From positions 1-64,000 of the forward strand of contig JBEHYT010000010.1 in NCBI GenBank assembly GCA_048498035.1: a stretch of DNA of 64,000 nt. The letters are read 5' to 3'. The position numbers and the translations under genes are program-made. Shown here one piece after another: positions 8,713-15,307 of this stretch. Position 1 is the first letter of the stretch, and every line of letters begins with the position of its first letter. A model generated the notes under the pieces. The model did no database searches. It worked only from the letters and a program-made list of their open reading frames with translations, and had not been told where the DNA came from. Source of the stretch: CADEDV01 sp048498035 (lineage in GTDB: Bacteria > Bacteroidota > Bacteroidia > Chitinophagales > Chitinophagaceae).

Positions 8713-9411
8713 ATGAAAAAAGTTGTTCCAGACGCTTCTGCAGCGGTTTATGATATTCCTGATGGCGCTACGCTTATGCTTGGCGGTTTTGGCCTTTGCG
8801 GCATTCCCGAAAACTGTATTACTGCCCTTGTAAAAAAAGGTATAAAAGAATTGACCTGTATTTCCAACAATGCAGGAGTGGATGATTTTGGTATTGGGCT
8901 GATGCTGCAGCAAAAGCAGGTACGGAAGATGATCGCTTCTTATGTGGGAGAAAACGCAGAGTTTGAACGTCAGTTGCTGAGCGGGGAACTGGAAGTGGAA
9001 CTGATCCCGCAGGGCACGTTGGCCACCCGTTGCATGGCTGCCGGATACGGCATGCCTGCAATATTTACGCCCGCAGGTGTAGGTACGGAGGTTGCCGCCG
9101 GCAAAGAAACCCGGACCTTTAATGGAAAAGAGTACCTGTTGGAATATGCTTTTGATGCAGATTTTGCGATTGTAAAAGCATGGAAGGGAGATACGCAGGG
9201 AAACCTTGTCTTCCGGGAAACAGCCAGGAACTTCAACCCGCTAATGGCCATGGCCGGCAGGGTTACCATTGCAGAAGTGGAAGAACTGGTTCCTGCAGGT
9301 CAGCTTAATCCCAACGAGATTCATACCCCCGGTATTTATGTACACCGCATTTTCCAGGGAAGCGGGTATGAGAAAAGAATTGAACAACGAACAACGCGAA
9401 AACATCAATAA
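8713..9411 (+). CDS. scoA: 3-oxoacid CoA-transferase subunit A
   Basis: The alpha subunit of succinyl-CoA:3-ketoacid CoA-transferase, which moves CoA from succinyl-CoA to acetoacetate or a related acid in ketone-body use. The 232-residue protein carries the CoA-transferase family I signature GGFGLCGIPENCI (about 23-35), SNNAGVDDFGIG, and the PAGVGTEVAAGKE loop. It is followed six bases later by the beta subunit. Substrate choice (acetoacetate or another 3-oxoacid) is inferred from similarity to the ScoA type. Confidence 0.9.
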   Translation: MKKVVPDASAAVYDIPDGATLMLGGFGLCGIPENCITALVKKGIKELTCISNNAGVDDFGIGLMLQQKQVRKMIASYVGENAEFERQLLSGELEVELIPQGTLATRCMAAGYGMPAIFTPAGVGTEVAAGKETRTFNGKEYLLEYAFDADFAIVKAWKGDTQGNLVFRETARNFNPLMAMAGRVTIAEVEELVPAGQLNPNEIHTPGIYVHRIFQGSGYEKRIEQRTTRKHQ

Positions 9412-9417
9412 CCACGC

Positions 9418-10074
9418 ATGGCACTTACAAAAGAACAGATTGCGCAACGGATTGCCCGCGAACTACAGGATGGTTTTTATGTAAACCTTGGTATTGGTAT
9501 TCCTACCCTGGTGGCCAATTATATCCCGGACGGGATGGATGTGGTATTGCAAAGCGAAAATGGATTGCTGGGAATGGGACCGTTTCCATGGGAGGGAGAA
9601 GAAGATCCTGACCTGATCAATGCCGGTAAACAAACCATCACCACAGTGCCCGGCTCCGTTTTTTTTGATTCTGCAATGAGTTTCGGGATGATCCGGGCAG
9701 GAAAGGTAGATCTAACGGTATTAGGGGCTATGGAAGTGAGTGACCGCGGTGATATTGCCAACTGGAAAATTCCAGGCAAAATGGTAAAAGGAATGGGCGG
9801 AGCGATGGACCTGGTTGCAAGTGCGCGTAATATTATCGTTGCTATGATGCACAGTAACCCGAAAGGGGAATCCAAATTGCTTCCTGCCTGTACGCTTCCA
9901 TTAACGGGCGTAGCCTGTGTAAAGAAAATTGTAACCGATATAGCGGTGCTGGACGTTACCCCCGAAGGGTTTGCCTTGCTGGAACGGGCGCCTGGTGTAA
10001 GCGTAGAAGAGATTCGTAGTAAAACGGCCGGGAGACTGGTAGTGCCCGCCTCTGTACCTGAAATGGCTTTTTAA
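9418..10074 (+). CDS. scoB: 3-oxoacid CoA-transferase subunit B
   Basis: The beta subunit carrying the catalytic glutamate that forms the glutamyl-CoA thioester, seen in VLQSENGLLGMGP (about residues 42-54; Glu in SENG). GIGIPTLVANYIP and GGAMDLVASA are further family motifs. The 218 residues match the usual length. It forms an operon with scoA. Its TAA overlaps the stop codon of the convergent response regulator gene by three bases. Confidence 0.92.
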   Translation: MALTKEQIAQRIARELQDGFYVNLGIGIPTLVANYIPDGMDVVLQSENGLLGMGPFPWEGEEDPDLINAGKQTITTVPGSVFFDSAMSFGMIRAGKVDLTVLGAMEVSDRGDIANWKIPGKMVKGMGGAMDLVASARNIIVAMMHSNPKGESKLLPACTLPLTGVACVKKIVTDIAVLDVTPEGFALLERAPGVSVEEIRSKTAGRLVVPASVPEMAF

Positions 10075-10721
10075 TCGATCAGGTTATTCTTCACCGCAAA
10101 AAATACAAGTCCGGCGGTGTTTTTACTTCCAAATCGTTCCATTAGCCGGTCTTTAATGGCTTCAACTGTTCGAGGGCTGATCTCCATTTTCTGAGCTATT
10201 TCCTGGGCGGTAAATTCCATACAGATAAACCGGAGCACATCTCTTTCTTTATCGCTCAGCGTAATTTCGTTATTGAGAGAAGGCACTACTTTTTGCCTGG
10301 AGTGGGATTTTTTAAGCAGGATGCGATTCACGAAATTATTGAGGTAATATCCCTTTTCAAATACTTCCATGATGGCCCGGCGAATTTCCTGTGGCTCTGC
10401 ATTTTTCAACAAATAACCATTGGCGCCATTTTCCATCAGGTGATAAACAAACCGCTCGTCCTCGTACATACTCAGCACAAGTACTTTAATATGCGGAAAT
10501 TGTTTGCTGATGATCTTGGTGGCCTCAATACCGTCTTTACCCGGCATGCGCAAATCCATCAACACCACTTCCGGTTGCGATTCAGGAAGGCCGTTCAACA
10601 ATTCATCGCCATTTTCGGCTTCCTGTACAAATTTGATATTTGTAAATGGCCGCAGGGAAAGGATGACACCCTTTCTGAATATCTTATGATCGTCTGCAAT
10701 AGCTACCTTGATGGGTCCCAT
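10071..10721 (-). CDS. NarL/FixJ-family response regulator of cassette A
   Basis: A 216-residue two-domain regulator. The receiver domain has the acidic pair at 10-11, the phosphoacceptor Asp56 in LMDLRMP, and the KNAEP lysine motif. The C-terminal LuxR-type helix-turn-helix (LSDKERDVLRFICMEFTAQEIAQKMEISPRTVEAIKDRL region, about 152-200) binds DNA. It lies downstream of a histidine kinase and a membrane protein on the same strand, so it is the output of that system. Its targets are unknown. Confidence 0.93.
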   Translation of the reverse strand: MGPIKVAIADDHKIFRKGVILSLRPFTNIKFVQEAENGDELLNGLPESQPEVVLMDLRMPGKDGIEATKIISKQFPHIKVLVLSMYEDERFVYHLMENGANGYLLKNAEPQEIRRAIMEVFEKGYYLNNFVNRILLKKSHSRQKVVPSLNNEITLSDKERDVLRFICMEFTAQEIAQKMEISPRTVEAIKDRLMERFGSKNTAGLVFFAVKNNLID

Positions 10722-10787
10722 GATATCTGCTATCTAAGTGTACAAAATTAACTTTTTTTCTCAGTATGTCCGTCGGGTGGATAAGAC

Positions 10788-11615
10788 TCACTGATATGGT
10801 TCATCTTTCGGCAGCTCGATTGTTACTTTATAATACGTTTGCGAAATGTCTTTTTCAAAATTGATACTTCCCTGTACCACGCGCAGGCGACTGCTGATAT
10901 TCTTTAATCCCAGTCCCACGGTGCTCTTGTTCAGCTTGTCAAAATCAGCCTGCACAATTCCACGTCCGTCGTGGTGTATGCGAAGATAAAATTTATCACC
11001 GTGTACGTTTTGGGTAAGGTGAATAAAGCTGGCGCTGCTGTGTTTGAGAATATTATTGATCAGTTCCTGTACGATCCGGAAGATGATCAATTCCTTTTCA
11101 CCTTTCAAACGGTCTTTGTATTCGTGAAAACGGCTGCTTGCGTTAATTGTTCCCGAGCCGCTTATTTTCTGGAAAAGATCATTTACGGCAGATTCAAGGC
11201 CGAAGTTCTTAAGCGTAGGCGGCATCAGGCTATGGCTGATATTACGAATCAACTGGATAGTATCATCAATGATCTGCCGGGCCTGGAAGATGGATTGCAA
11301 CTGGGTGGATTTATCCTGGTTTACCAGGTTCTCATTCAGGTACAGTCGGGCGGTGGCCAGCAACGGACCCGCATCATCGTGCAGGTCGGCCGCCAGGCGT
11401 TGACGTTCCTCTTCCTGTAGTTTGATGGAGGCATTGAGCAGTATTTTCTGTTGCTCCTGCTCCATCTGCTGCAGTTTGTTTTGGAAACGAATAACGCGCC
11501 GTTGGTGGAAAATGATGAAAACGACAAGACTGATCGTAAGCACCAGCATGCCCAGCGTGCCTAAAAACAGCACGGTGGAAACGGTGGATGAACTGGTTGC
11601 TTGTAGAAAAAACAT
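10788..11615 (-). CDS. Sensor histidine kinase of cassette A (HisKA_3 type)
   Basis: A 275-residue kinase with one transmembrane helix (about 13-36) and no periplasmic sensor domain. A coiled coil (40-70) leads to the HisKA_3 dimerisation box with phosphorylated His79 in LAADLHDDAG, followed by a HATPase_c domain with the N box (IVQELINNILKHS) and G boxes (HHDGRG, GLGLKNI). The absence of an input domain, together with the adjacent seven-helix gene 28 bases upstream, suggests that the membrane protein supplies the sensing part (inference). The cognate regulator follows 66 bases downstream. Confidence 0.92.
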   Translation of the reverse strand: MFFLQATSSSTVSTVLFLGTLGMLVLTISLVVFIIFHQRRVIRFQNKLQQMEQEQQKILLNASIKLQEEERQRLAADLHDDAGPLLATARLYLNENLVNQDKSTQLQSIFQARQIIDDTIQLIRNISHSLMPPTLKNFGLESAVNDLFQKISGSGTINASSRFHEYKDRLKGEKELIIFRIVQELINNILKHSSASFIHLTQNVHGDKFYLRIHHDGRGIVQADFDKLNKSTVGLGLKNISSRLRVVQGSINFEKDISQTYYKVTIELPKDEPYQ

Positions 11616-11643
11616 ACGGTAATATTAAAGACAGGTTCGTGTT

Positions 11644-12279
11644 TTAAATCATATCAAGGAAGGGGATGCTGGCAGTTTTGGCCACCGCGCTTTTTTGTTT
11701 CTGCCGGGTCGCAAGGTAAATTGCCAGTCCAAACAGCCCGTTTTTAATAATGTCGAAGGCAAATGTAATATCCCAATATTTGGTGATGCCACTCAACTTT
11801 ATATGATACGCAAGGATATTAAAGAAAAAGGTGAGCCCGAGGTATATCATGATGCCAACAGAAATCCAGAAGGTGTATTTTTCATACAGCACTTCATTCT
11901 GCGCCGATCGAAATTCCTGCATCATATACGCTACCACATATACAAACACCAGGATGGTGGAAATACCAATCGGCACACTGTCGATTACGCGGGTTTTAAA
12001 CGTTGCCACGTAGTAGATCTGGAACAGGACAAAGAAACAGGAGCAGACCAGGATCAGGGTTTTTACCGACTTATTACGAACGATGAGGAAAAAGATCGAT
12101 GCAAAGCAGGCATACTCCAACAGGGTATATGCGAAATAATAATACTGACGCAGTTCCCGGGGAATAGACAGGATGATGGTCTTGAAAAAAAGGTTGAGCA
12201 GGAAGAAAATGACCGAATAAACTAACAGGATATTACAGATTCGGTTGCTTTTTACCTTATTGAATACCAGGAAGTACAC
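11644..12279 (-). CDS. Multi-helix membrane protein of cassette A, probable sensor partner
   Basis: No known family is recognised. From the GTG at 12279 the 211 residues contain six full transmembrane helices plus the end of another. The frame stays open upstream to a stop at about 12370, and the upstream codons encode a hydrophobic stretch (FYYIFLYSFLIPIG) that would complete a first helix and align with helix 1 of the homologue at 16070-16789. No ATG, GTG or TTG occurs in that extension, so the true start is unresolved. Shared features with the homologue include seven helices and an FWISVGIM / FWITTGMF motif in helix 6. It sits 28 bases before the kinase gene. Confidence 0.72.
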   Translation of the reverse strand: MYFLVFNKVKSNRICNILLVYSVIFFLLNLFFKTIILSIPRELRQYYYFAYTLLEYACFASIFFLIVRNKSVKTLILVCSCFFVLFQIYYVATFKTRVIDSVPIGISTILVFVYVVAYMMQEFRSAQNEVLYEKYTFWISVGIMIYLGLTFFFNILAYHIKLSGITKYWDITFAFDIIKNGLFGLAIYLATRQKQKSAVAKTASIPFLDMI

Positions 12280-12319
12280 TCCTATCGGGATCAGAAAGGA
12301 GTAAAGAAAGATATAATAA

Positions 12320-12368
12320 AAAAGGTTTTCTATAAACTTGGATTTTGTCCAAATATAGAAAACCTTTT
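12320..12368 (-). terminator. Strong intrinsic terminator between the 20-codon ORF and cassette A
   Basis: Perfect 15-base inverted arms (12320-12334 and 12354-12368) enclose an inner 5-bp stem TTGGA/TCCAA with a five-base loop. Read on the minus strand, the hairpin ends in six U. It would stop minus-strand transcripts coming from the right. It overlaps the possible N-terminal extension of the membrane protein and a TATATTTG box (12350-12357). Confidence 0.8.
12350..12357 (-). promoter_or_regulatory. Possible -7 box of cassette A
   Basis: TATATTTG on the minus strand matches TAnnTTTG, 70 bases before the GTG of the membrane protein. It lies in the right arm of the terminator hairpin. No -33 element is evident. 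Confidence 0.4.
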
Positions 12369-12421
12369 AGTAAATTAATAATCTTCCGAGTAATTCTACC
12401 CGATTAACGGGTGAAATTCAC

Positions 12422-12484
12422 TTACTCAGCCCAGTCGATGCCGATTACATCATCCCAGATGATTTGGCGAGAATTCTTTTTCAT
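12422..12484 (-). CDS. Possible 20-residue peptide gene
   Basis: A short ORF starting ATG at 12484 and ending TAA at 12422 encodes a peptide that begins MKKNSRQIIW and ends GIDWAE: basic at the N-terminus, acidic and hydrophobic after. It is followed 53 bases later by a strong terminator and preceded by a leader motif found again at 19119-19135. It could be a small regulatory peptide, a leader peptide or chance. No family is recognised. Confidence 0.4.
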   Translation of the reverse strand: MKKNSRQIIWDDVIGIDWAE

Positions 12485-12499
12485 AACAGTAACGTGTTT

Positions 12500-12816
12500 T
12501 TTACAGTGCCTTTCAAATCAGATTTGAGATGTAAAAATTGCAGTTATTAGCAGAGAATTCAACCCTTAAAACAATAAGGGAATCCCTTAAAATCCGATGA
12601 AACCCGCTGTGGTATTGACTTTCGAGAATATTACGAGGTATGTTTACTATCCAAAATCACGTATAAATTCTCGTAAAACACCGTATTTTTACGGTTGTCA
12701 AAATAGGAAGTTTACCAGGAAAACGCCCGGAAAAGTCCGATTTATTAACTGCTGTGGATAAAAACCGGTGCTCAAAGCCCCGGGTAGGAGGGGGTGTGGA
12801 TAACCCCTAAACGTGG
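12500..12816. other. Intergenic stretch with small hairpins, no gene
   Basis: This AT-rich stretch has no convincing gene. It contains an inverted repeat CCCTTA-N6-TAAGGG near 12564, a 6-bp hairpin ACCGTA-TTTT-TACGGT near 12682, the palindrome CAAATC-A-GATTTG near 12514, and two perfect DnaA-box 9-mers near its right end. Confidence 0.6.
12753..12803 (-). other. Pair of perfect DnaA-box 9-mers
   Basis: TTATCCACA, the consensus DnaA box, occurs on the minus strand at 12753-12761 and again at 12795-12803. Two one-mismatch copies lie at 12960-12968 and 12975-12983. The cluster could mark a replication origin or a DnaA-regulated region; no dnaA gene is in the window. Confidence 0.45.
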
Positions 12817-12948
12817 AAAAAGAAGTTGATTGACATTGGATTTCGCTACGGCTTTCAAAGGATTGGAAATTCAATTTGGACGGTTTTCCGCTTTTGGCGG
12901 ACAAGGACATTGGATGTGCTGAGGGGCGGATCCGCGGTCAATCAACCT
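12817..12948 (-). ncRNA. Structured small RNA, copy 1 (6S-like candidate)
   Basis: Read on the minus strand, the element begins just after a TTG-N20-TAGTTTTG promoter. Its 5' end GTTGATTGAC pairs with its 3' end GTCAATCAAC (12937-12946 with 12825-12834), and the closing stem is followed by CTTCTTTTT. Inside, GGAT..CGC near the 5' side can pair with GCG..ATCC near the 3' side, and the core at 12852-12870 (plus strand CTTTCAAAGGATTGGAAAT) can form a small hairpin. Copy 2 at 19233-19356 shares the core, the closing stem with compensating changes, the promoter spacing and the U-run. The closed-rod layout recalls 6S RNA; family assignment is a hypothesis. Confidence 0.75.
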
Positions 12949-12952
12949 GCCT

Positions 12953-12983
12953 CAAAACTATATCCACATCCGGGTGTGGACAA
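12953..12983 (-). promoter_or_regulatory. Promoter of small RNA copy 1
   Basis: On the minus strand, TTG (12983-12981), a 20-base spacer and TAGTTTTG (12960-12953) give a consensus promoter whose predicted start, about 5 bases on, falls at the first base of the RNA closing stem. CTCTTG at the -33 site is shared with copy 2. Confidence 0.75.
12963..12980. promoter_or_regulatory. Operator-like palindrome in the RNA promoter spacer
   Basis: TCCACA-N6-TGTGGA is an inverted repeat that fills the spacer between the -33 and -7 elements of small RNA copy 1. A dimeric regulator, or DnaA given the resemblance to its box, could block the promoter here. Copy 2 lacks it. Confidence 0.45.
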
Positions 12984-13227
12984 GAGCAGTAATGCCCGGT
13001 TTTAAATCGCTGGTATTTACGGCCCCTTTCGGAATCTTACCCGTTTTTTTTGACCGGGAAAATACGATATGCCTCCTTGCCGACTTCTTACTAACCGGGT
13101 GAAAAATAATCAGATAAAAAAATATGTAACGGATTATAATGCCAAAATTGAGTACTTTTACGCGGGATCCAACAAAAGTCGGGCTTTCCCAACTCCCGGC
13201 ATTCCTTTATCGTAAAACCAACGCAAA
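12984..13227 (+). other. Leader region of the lone response regulator
   Basis: No gene is seen. A TACTTTTA box at 13153-13160 is one base from the -7 consensus and sits in a GTACTTT-AC context also present before the second lone regulator (near 19521), so it may be the promoter. The sequence ATGTAACGG occurs in both leaders. Confidence 0.4.
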
Positions 13228-13884
13228 ATGACTGCACAGCAGATTAAGGTCTCTATCGCCGATGATCATAAGATTTTCAGGGATGGAATCCGGATGGCAC
13301 TCAGAGACAAAGAATACCTCAAAATTCTTTGGGAAGCCGAAGACGGTAAAGACCTTATGCATAAGCTTCAACTGAAGATACCCGATGTATTATTAATGGA
13401 CATTCGTATGCCGGAAATGGACGGCATCAATGCCATCAGCCTTATACGCAAGGAATATGAGTCTGTTAAGATCATCGTACTTACTATGTATGACGACCAG
13501 GAGATGATTACCCGGATGATGGAAATGGGCGCCAATGCCTACCTCACCAAGACCACAGACCCCGAAGAGATCTACCAGGCTATTCTCACCTGCATGAACG
13601 ACGATTTCTATTTTAACGAATTGGTGAACAAAGCCGTTCTTCTCAAATTACAGCACAAGAAATCTGTTCGGCAATTCTATCCCAACCCCGTTAAGTTTAG
13701 CGAAAAGGAAATGAAGATCCTCCGGTTGATTGCCGAAGACAAAACCACGGAAGACATATCCAAAGAAGTGTTTCTCAGCCCGCGCACTATCGAAACGATC
13801 CGCCAGAATATGAAACAGAAAGTGGGGGCTAAAACCATCGCCGGCCTGGTTATGTACGCCATGCGAAACAAACTCCTCGATTAG
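13228..13884 (+). CDS. Lone NarL/FixJ-family response regulator 1
   Basis: A 218-residue receiver plus LuxR-type HTH protein. The phosphoacceptor is Asp58 (LMDIRMPEMDG), with acidic residues Asp12-Asp13 and the lysine in LTKTTDP. The HTH region reads FSEKEMKILRLIAEDKTTEDISKEVFLSPRTIETI. No kinase gene is directly adjacent on this strand; it lies between the two seven-helix/kinase/regulator cassettes. It is closely similar to the regulator at 19603-20277 (shared DFYFNEL.NKA segment) and both are divergent from a copy of the small RNA. The next gene, a methyltransferase, starts 17 bases on, so they are co-transcribed. Confidence 0.92.
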   Translation: MTAQQIKVSIADDHKIFRDGIRMALRDKEYLKILWEAEDGKDLMHKLQLKIPDVLLMDIRMPEMDGINAISLIRKEYESVKIIVLTMYDDQEMITRMMEMGANAYLTKTTDPEEIYQAILTCMNDDFYFNELVNKAVLLKLQHKKSVRQFYPNPVKFSEKEMKILRLIAEDKTTEDISKEVFLSPRTIETIRQNMKQKVGAKTIAGLVMYAMRNKLLD

Positions 13885-13901
13885 TTTTTTGAATCACTGC
13901 C

Positions 13902-14645
13902 ATGAGCAATATAAATGATACTTATTTCGACGGTCTTTACAAAGACATCTGGAAAGCCATCATTCCGGCTGAATTAACAGCTAAAGAAGTTGATTACCTT
14001 ATAAGTCGCTTTGGTCTAACCAGTTCTTCACGCGTGTTGGACATGATGTGCGGCTACGGGCGGCACGCACTGGGGCTGGCCGCGAAAGGCATCCCGGTAA
14101 CGGCAGTAGACAATCTGCCGGCATATACCAGCGAAATCAGCAAAGCTGCCGAGGCCGAACACCTTCCGGTAACCGTAGTAACTTCGGATATTGTTTCGTT
14201 CAAAACAAGCGATCTTTTTGATCTTGCCATTTGCATGGGAAACAGTATCAATTTCTTTTCTGAAGAAGAAATTCACCATATCCTGGTTAGTACGGCGGCA
14301 AGTCTTAAGCCCGGCGCGTCGCTGGTGATCAATAGCTGGTCGATTGCAGAAATTGCCATCCCCCAGTTTCGCGAACGCGCCTGGAGTAAACTCAACAACC
14401 TGAAATTGATTGCTGAATGCAAATACCTGTTCAACCCCACCCGTATTGAAACCGAACAGATGATTATTGATGAAGCCGGCAAAATTGAAACCAAGCAAGC
14501 GGTTGATTATATATTTTCCCTTTCAGAAATGGAACGCCTGCTGCAATCTGCCGGCTTCCGGATGGAAGAAGCATACAGCATCCCCGGCCGAAAGAAATTT
14601 GCCCTCGGCGATGTACGGGTGTATATTCTCGCCACACGGATCTAA
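13902..14645 (+). CDS. Class I SAM-dependent methyltransferase
   Basis: A 247-residue protein with the Rossmann-fold SAM-binding motif VLDMMCGYGRHALGLA (about 45-60), an acidic motif II TAVDNLP, and CMGNSINFF in the motif IV position. Substrate is not evident. It lies 17 bases downstream of a response regulator gene and converges on the next regulator, whose stop codon overlaps its own. Family membership is secure; function is not. Confidence 0.85.
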   Translation: MSNINDTYFDGLYKDIWKAIIPAELTAKEVDYLISRFGLTSSSRVLDMMCGYGRHALGLAAKGIPVTAVDNLPAYTSEISKAAEAEHLPVTVVTSDIVSFKTSDLFDLAICMGNSINFFSEEEIHHILVSTAASLKPGASLVINSWSIAEIAIPQFRERAWSKLNNLKLIAECKYLFNPTRIETEQMIIDEAGKIETKQAVDYIFSLSEMERLLQSAGFRMEEAYSIPGRKKFALGDVRVYILATRI

Positions 14646-15307
14646 AGTGATACCAGTCCGTGCCGTAAGGCTACAATAGCAAGTCCGACGCGGCTTTTCA
14701 CATCCATTTTTGTAAATAACTGGTCACGCAGGGTGTCAACAGAACGCGGGTTCAGTGTCATCCGCTGCGCAATCTCCTTATAAGTAAGATCACTGCAAAC
14801 CAGCCGCAGGAATGCTAATTCCAGGTTGGATAACATGGCACGCTGCACCGTGGTTTGCCCGTCACTGCTGTTCCTGAACAGGCTTACCAGCTTGCCCGTG
14901 GTGTGATTTGAATAATAGTAACCTGCCTGCATTACCGACTGAATAGCAAATCGCAGTTCATCCGGGTGTACATCTTTTTTCAAAAAGCCTTTCACGCCGC
15001 ACTGGAGCAGCCGGATGAGCGAGAGTTCTGAATCATACATCGTTAGCATTAGTACGTGAACGGCGGGATGATGTTGATACAGCCATGTGGCCGTGTCAAA
15101 GCCATTCATATCCGGCATGTTCAAATCCAGGATCACAACGTCTGGCGGTGGTCCGGTGGAGATGCTTTTCACCAGGTCCTGCCCGGAATTAGCCTGTTGA
15201 ATTACTTTGCAATTGTCGAAGCCGTTAATCAGGCTTGCCAATGCGGTTCGCAGTAGTTGGTGGTCGTCAACCAGCGCAACGCGAATGGATGGATTGTTTG
15301 ATTTCAT
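14642..15307 (-). CDS. NarL/FixJ-family response regulator of cassette B
   Basis: A 221-residue regulator. Receiver: acidic pair Asp14-Asp15, phosphoacceptor Asp61 (ILDLNMPDMNG), lysine in LKKDVHP. Output: LuxR HTH (LELAFLRLVCSDLTYKEIAQRMTLNPRSVDTL). The ATG at 15307 (MKSNNP) starts the receiver fold; an in-frame ATG 39 bases upstream would add an unrelated tail. Its start lies within the kinase gene (41-base overlap), so the two are coupled. The two-base phase of the overlap with the convergent methyltransferase stop is noted separately. Confidence 0.92.
   Translation of the reverse strand: MKSNNPSIRVALVDDHQLLRTALASLINGFDNCKVIQQANSGQDLVKSISTGPPPDVVILDLNMPDMNGFDTATWLYQHHPAVHVLMLTMYDSELSLIRLLQCGVKGFLKKDVHPDELRFAIQSVMQAGYYYSNHTTGKLVSLFRNSSDGQTTVQRAMLSNLELAFLRLVCSDLTYKEIAQRMTLNPRSVDTLRDQLFTKMDVKSRVGLAIVALRHGLVSL

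Noticed and set aside
12698..12910. Minus-strand ORF of 70 codons in the first RNA gap
   Set aside because: It covers most of small RNA copy 1. In copy 2 the matching frame stops after two codons, while the RNA features are kept, so conservation is at the RNA level.
12823..12948. The repeated element as a MITE or other mobile element
   Set aside because: The paired ends could be terminal inverted repeats, but no target-site duplication is visible, only two copies are in the window, and both carry promoters and U-runs at fixed positions, which fits a small RNA better.
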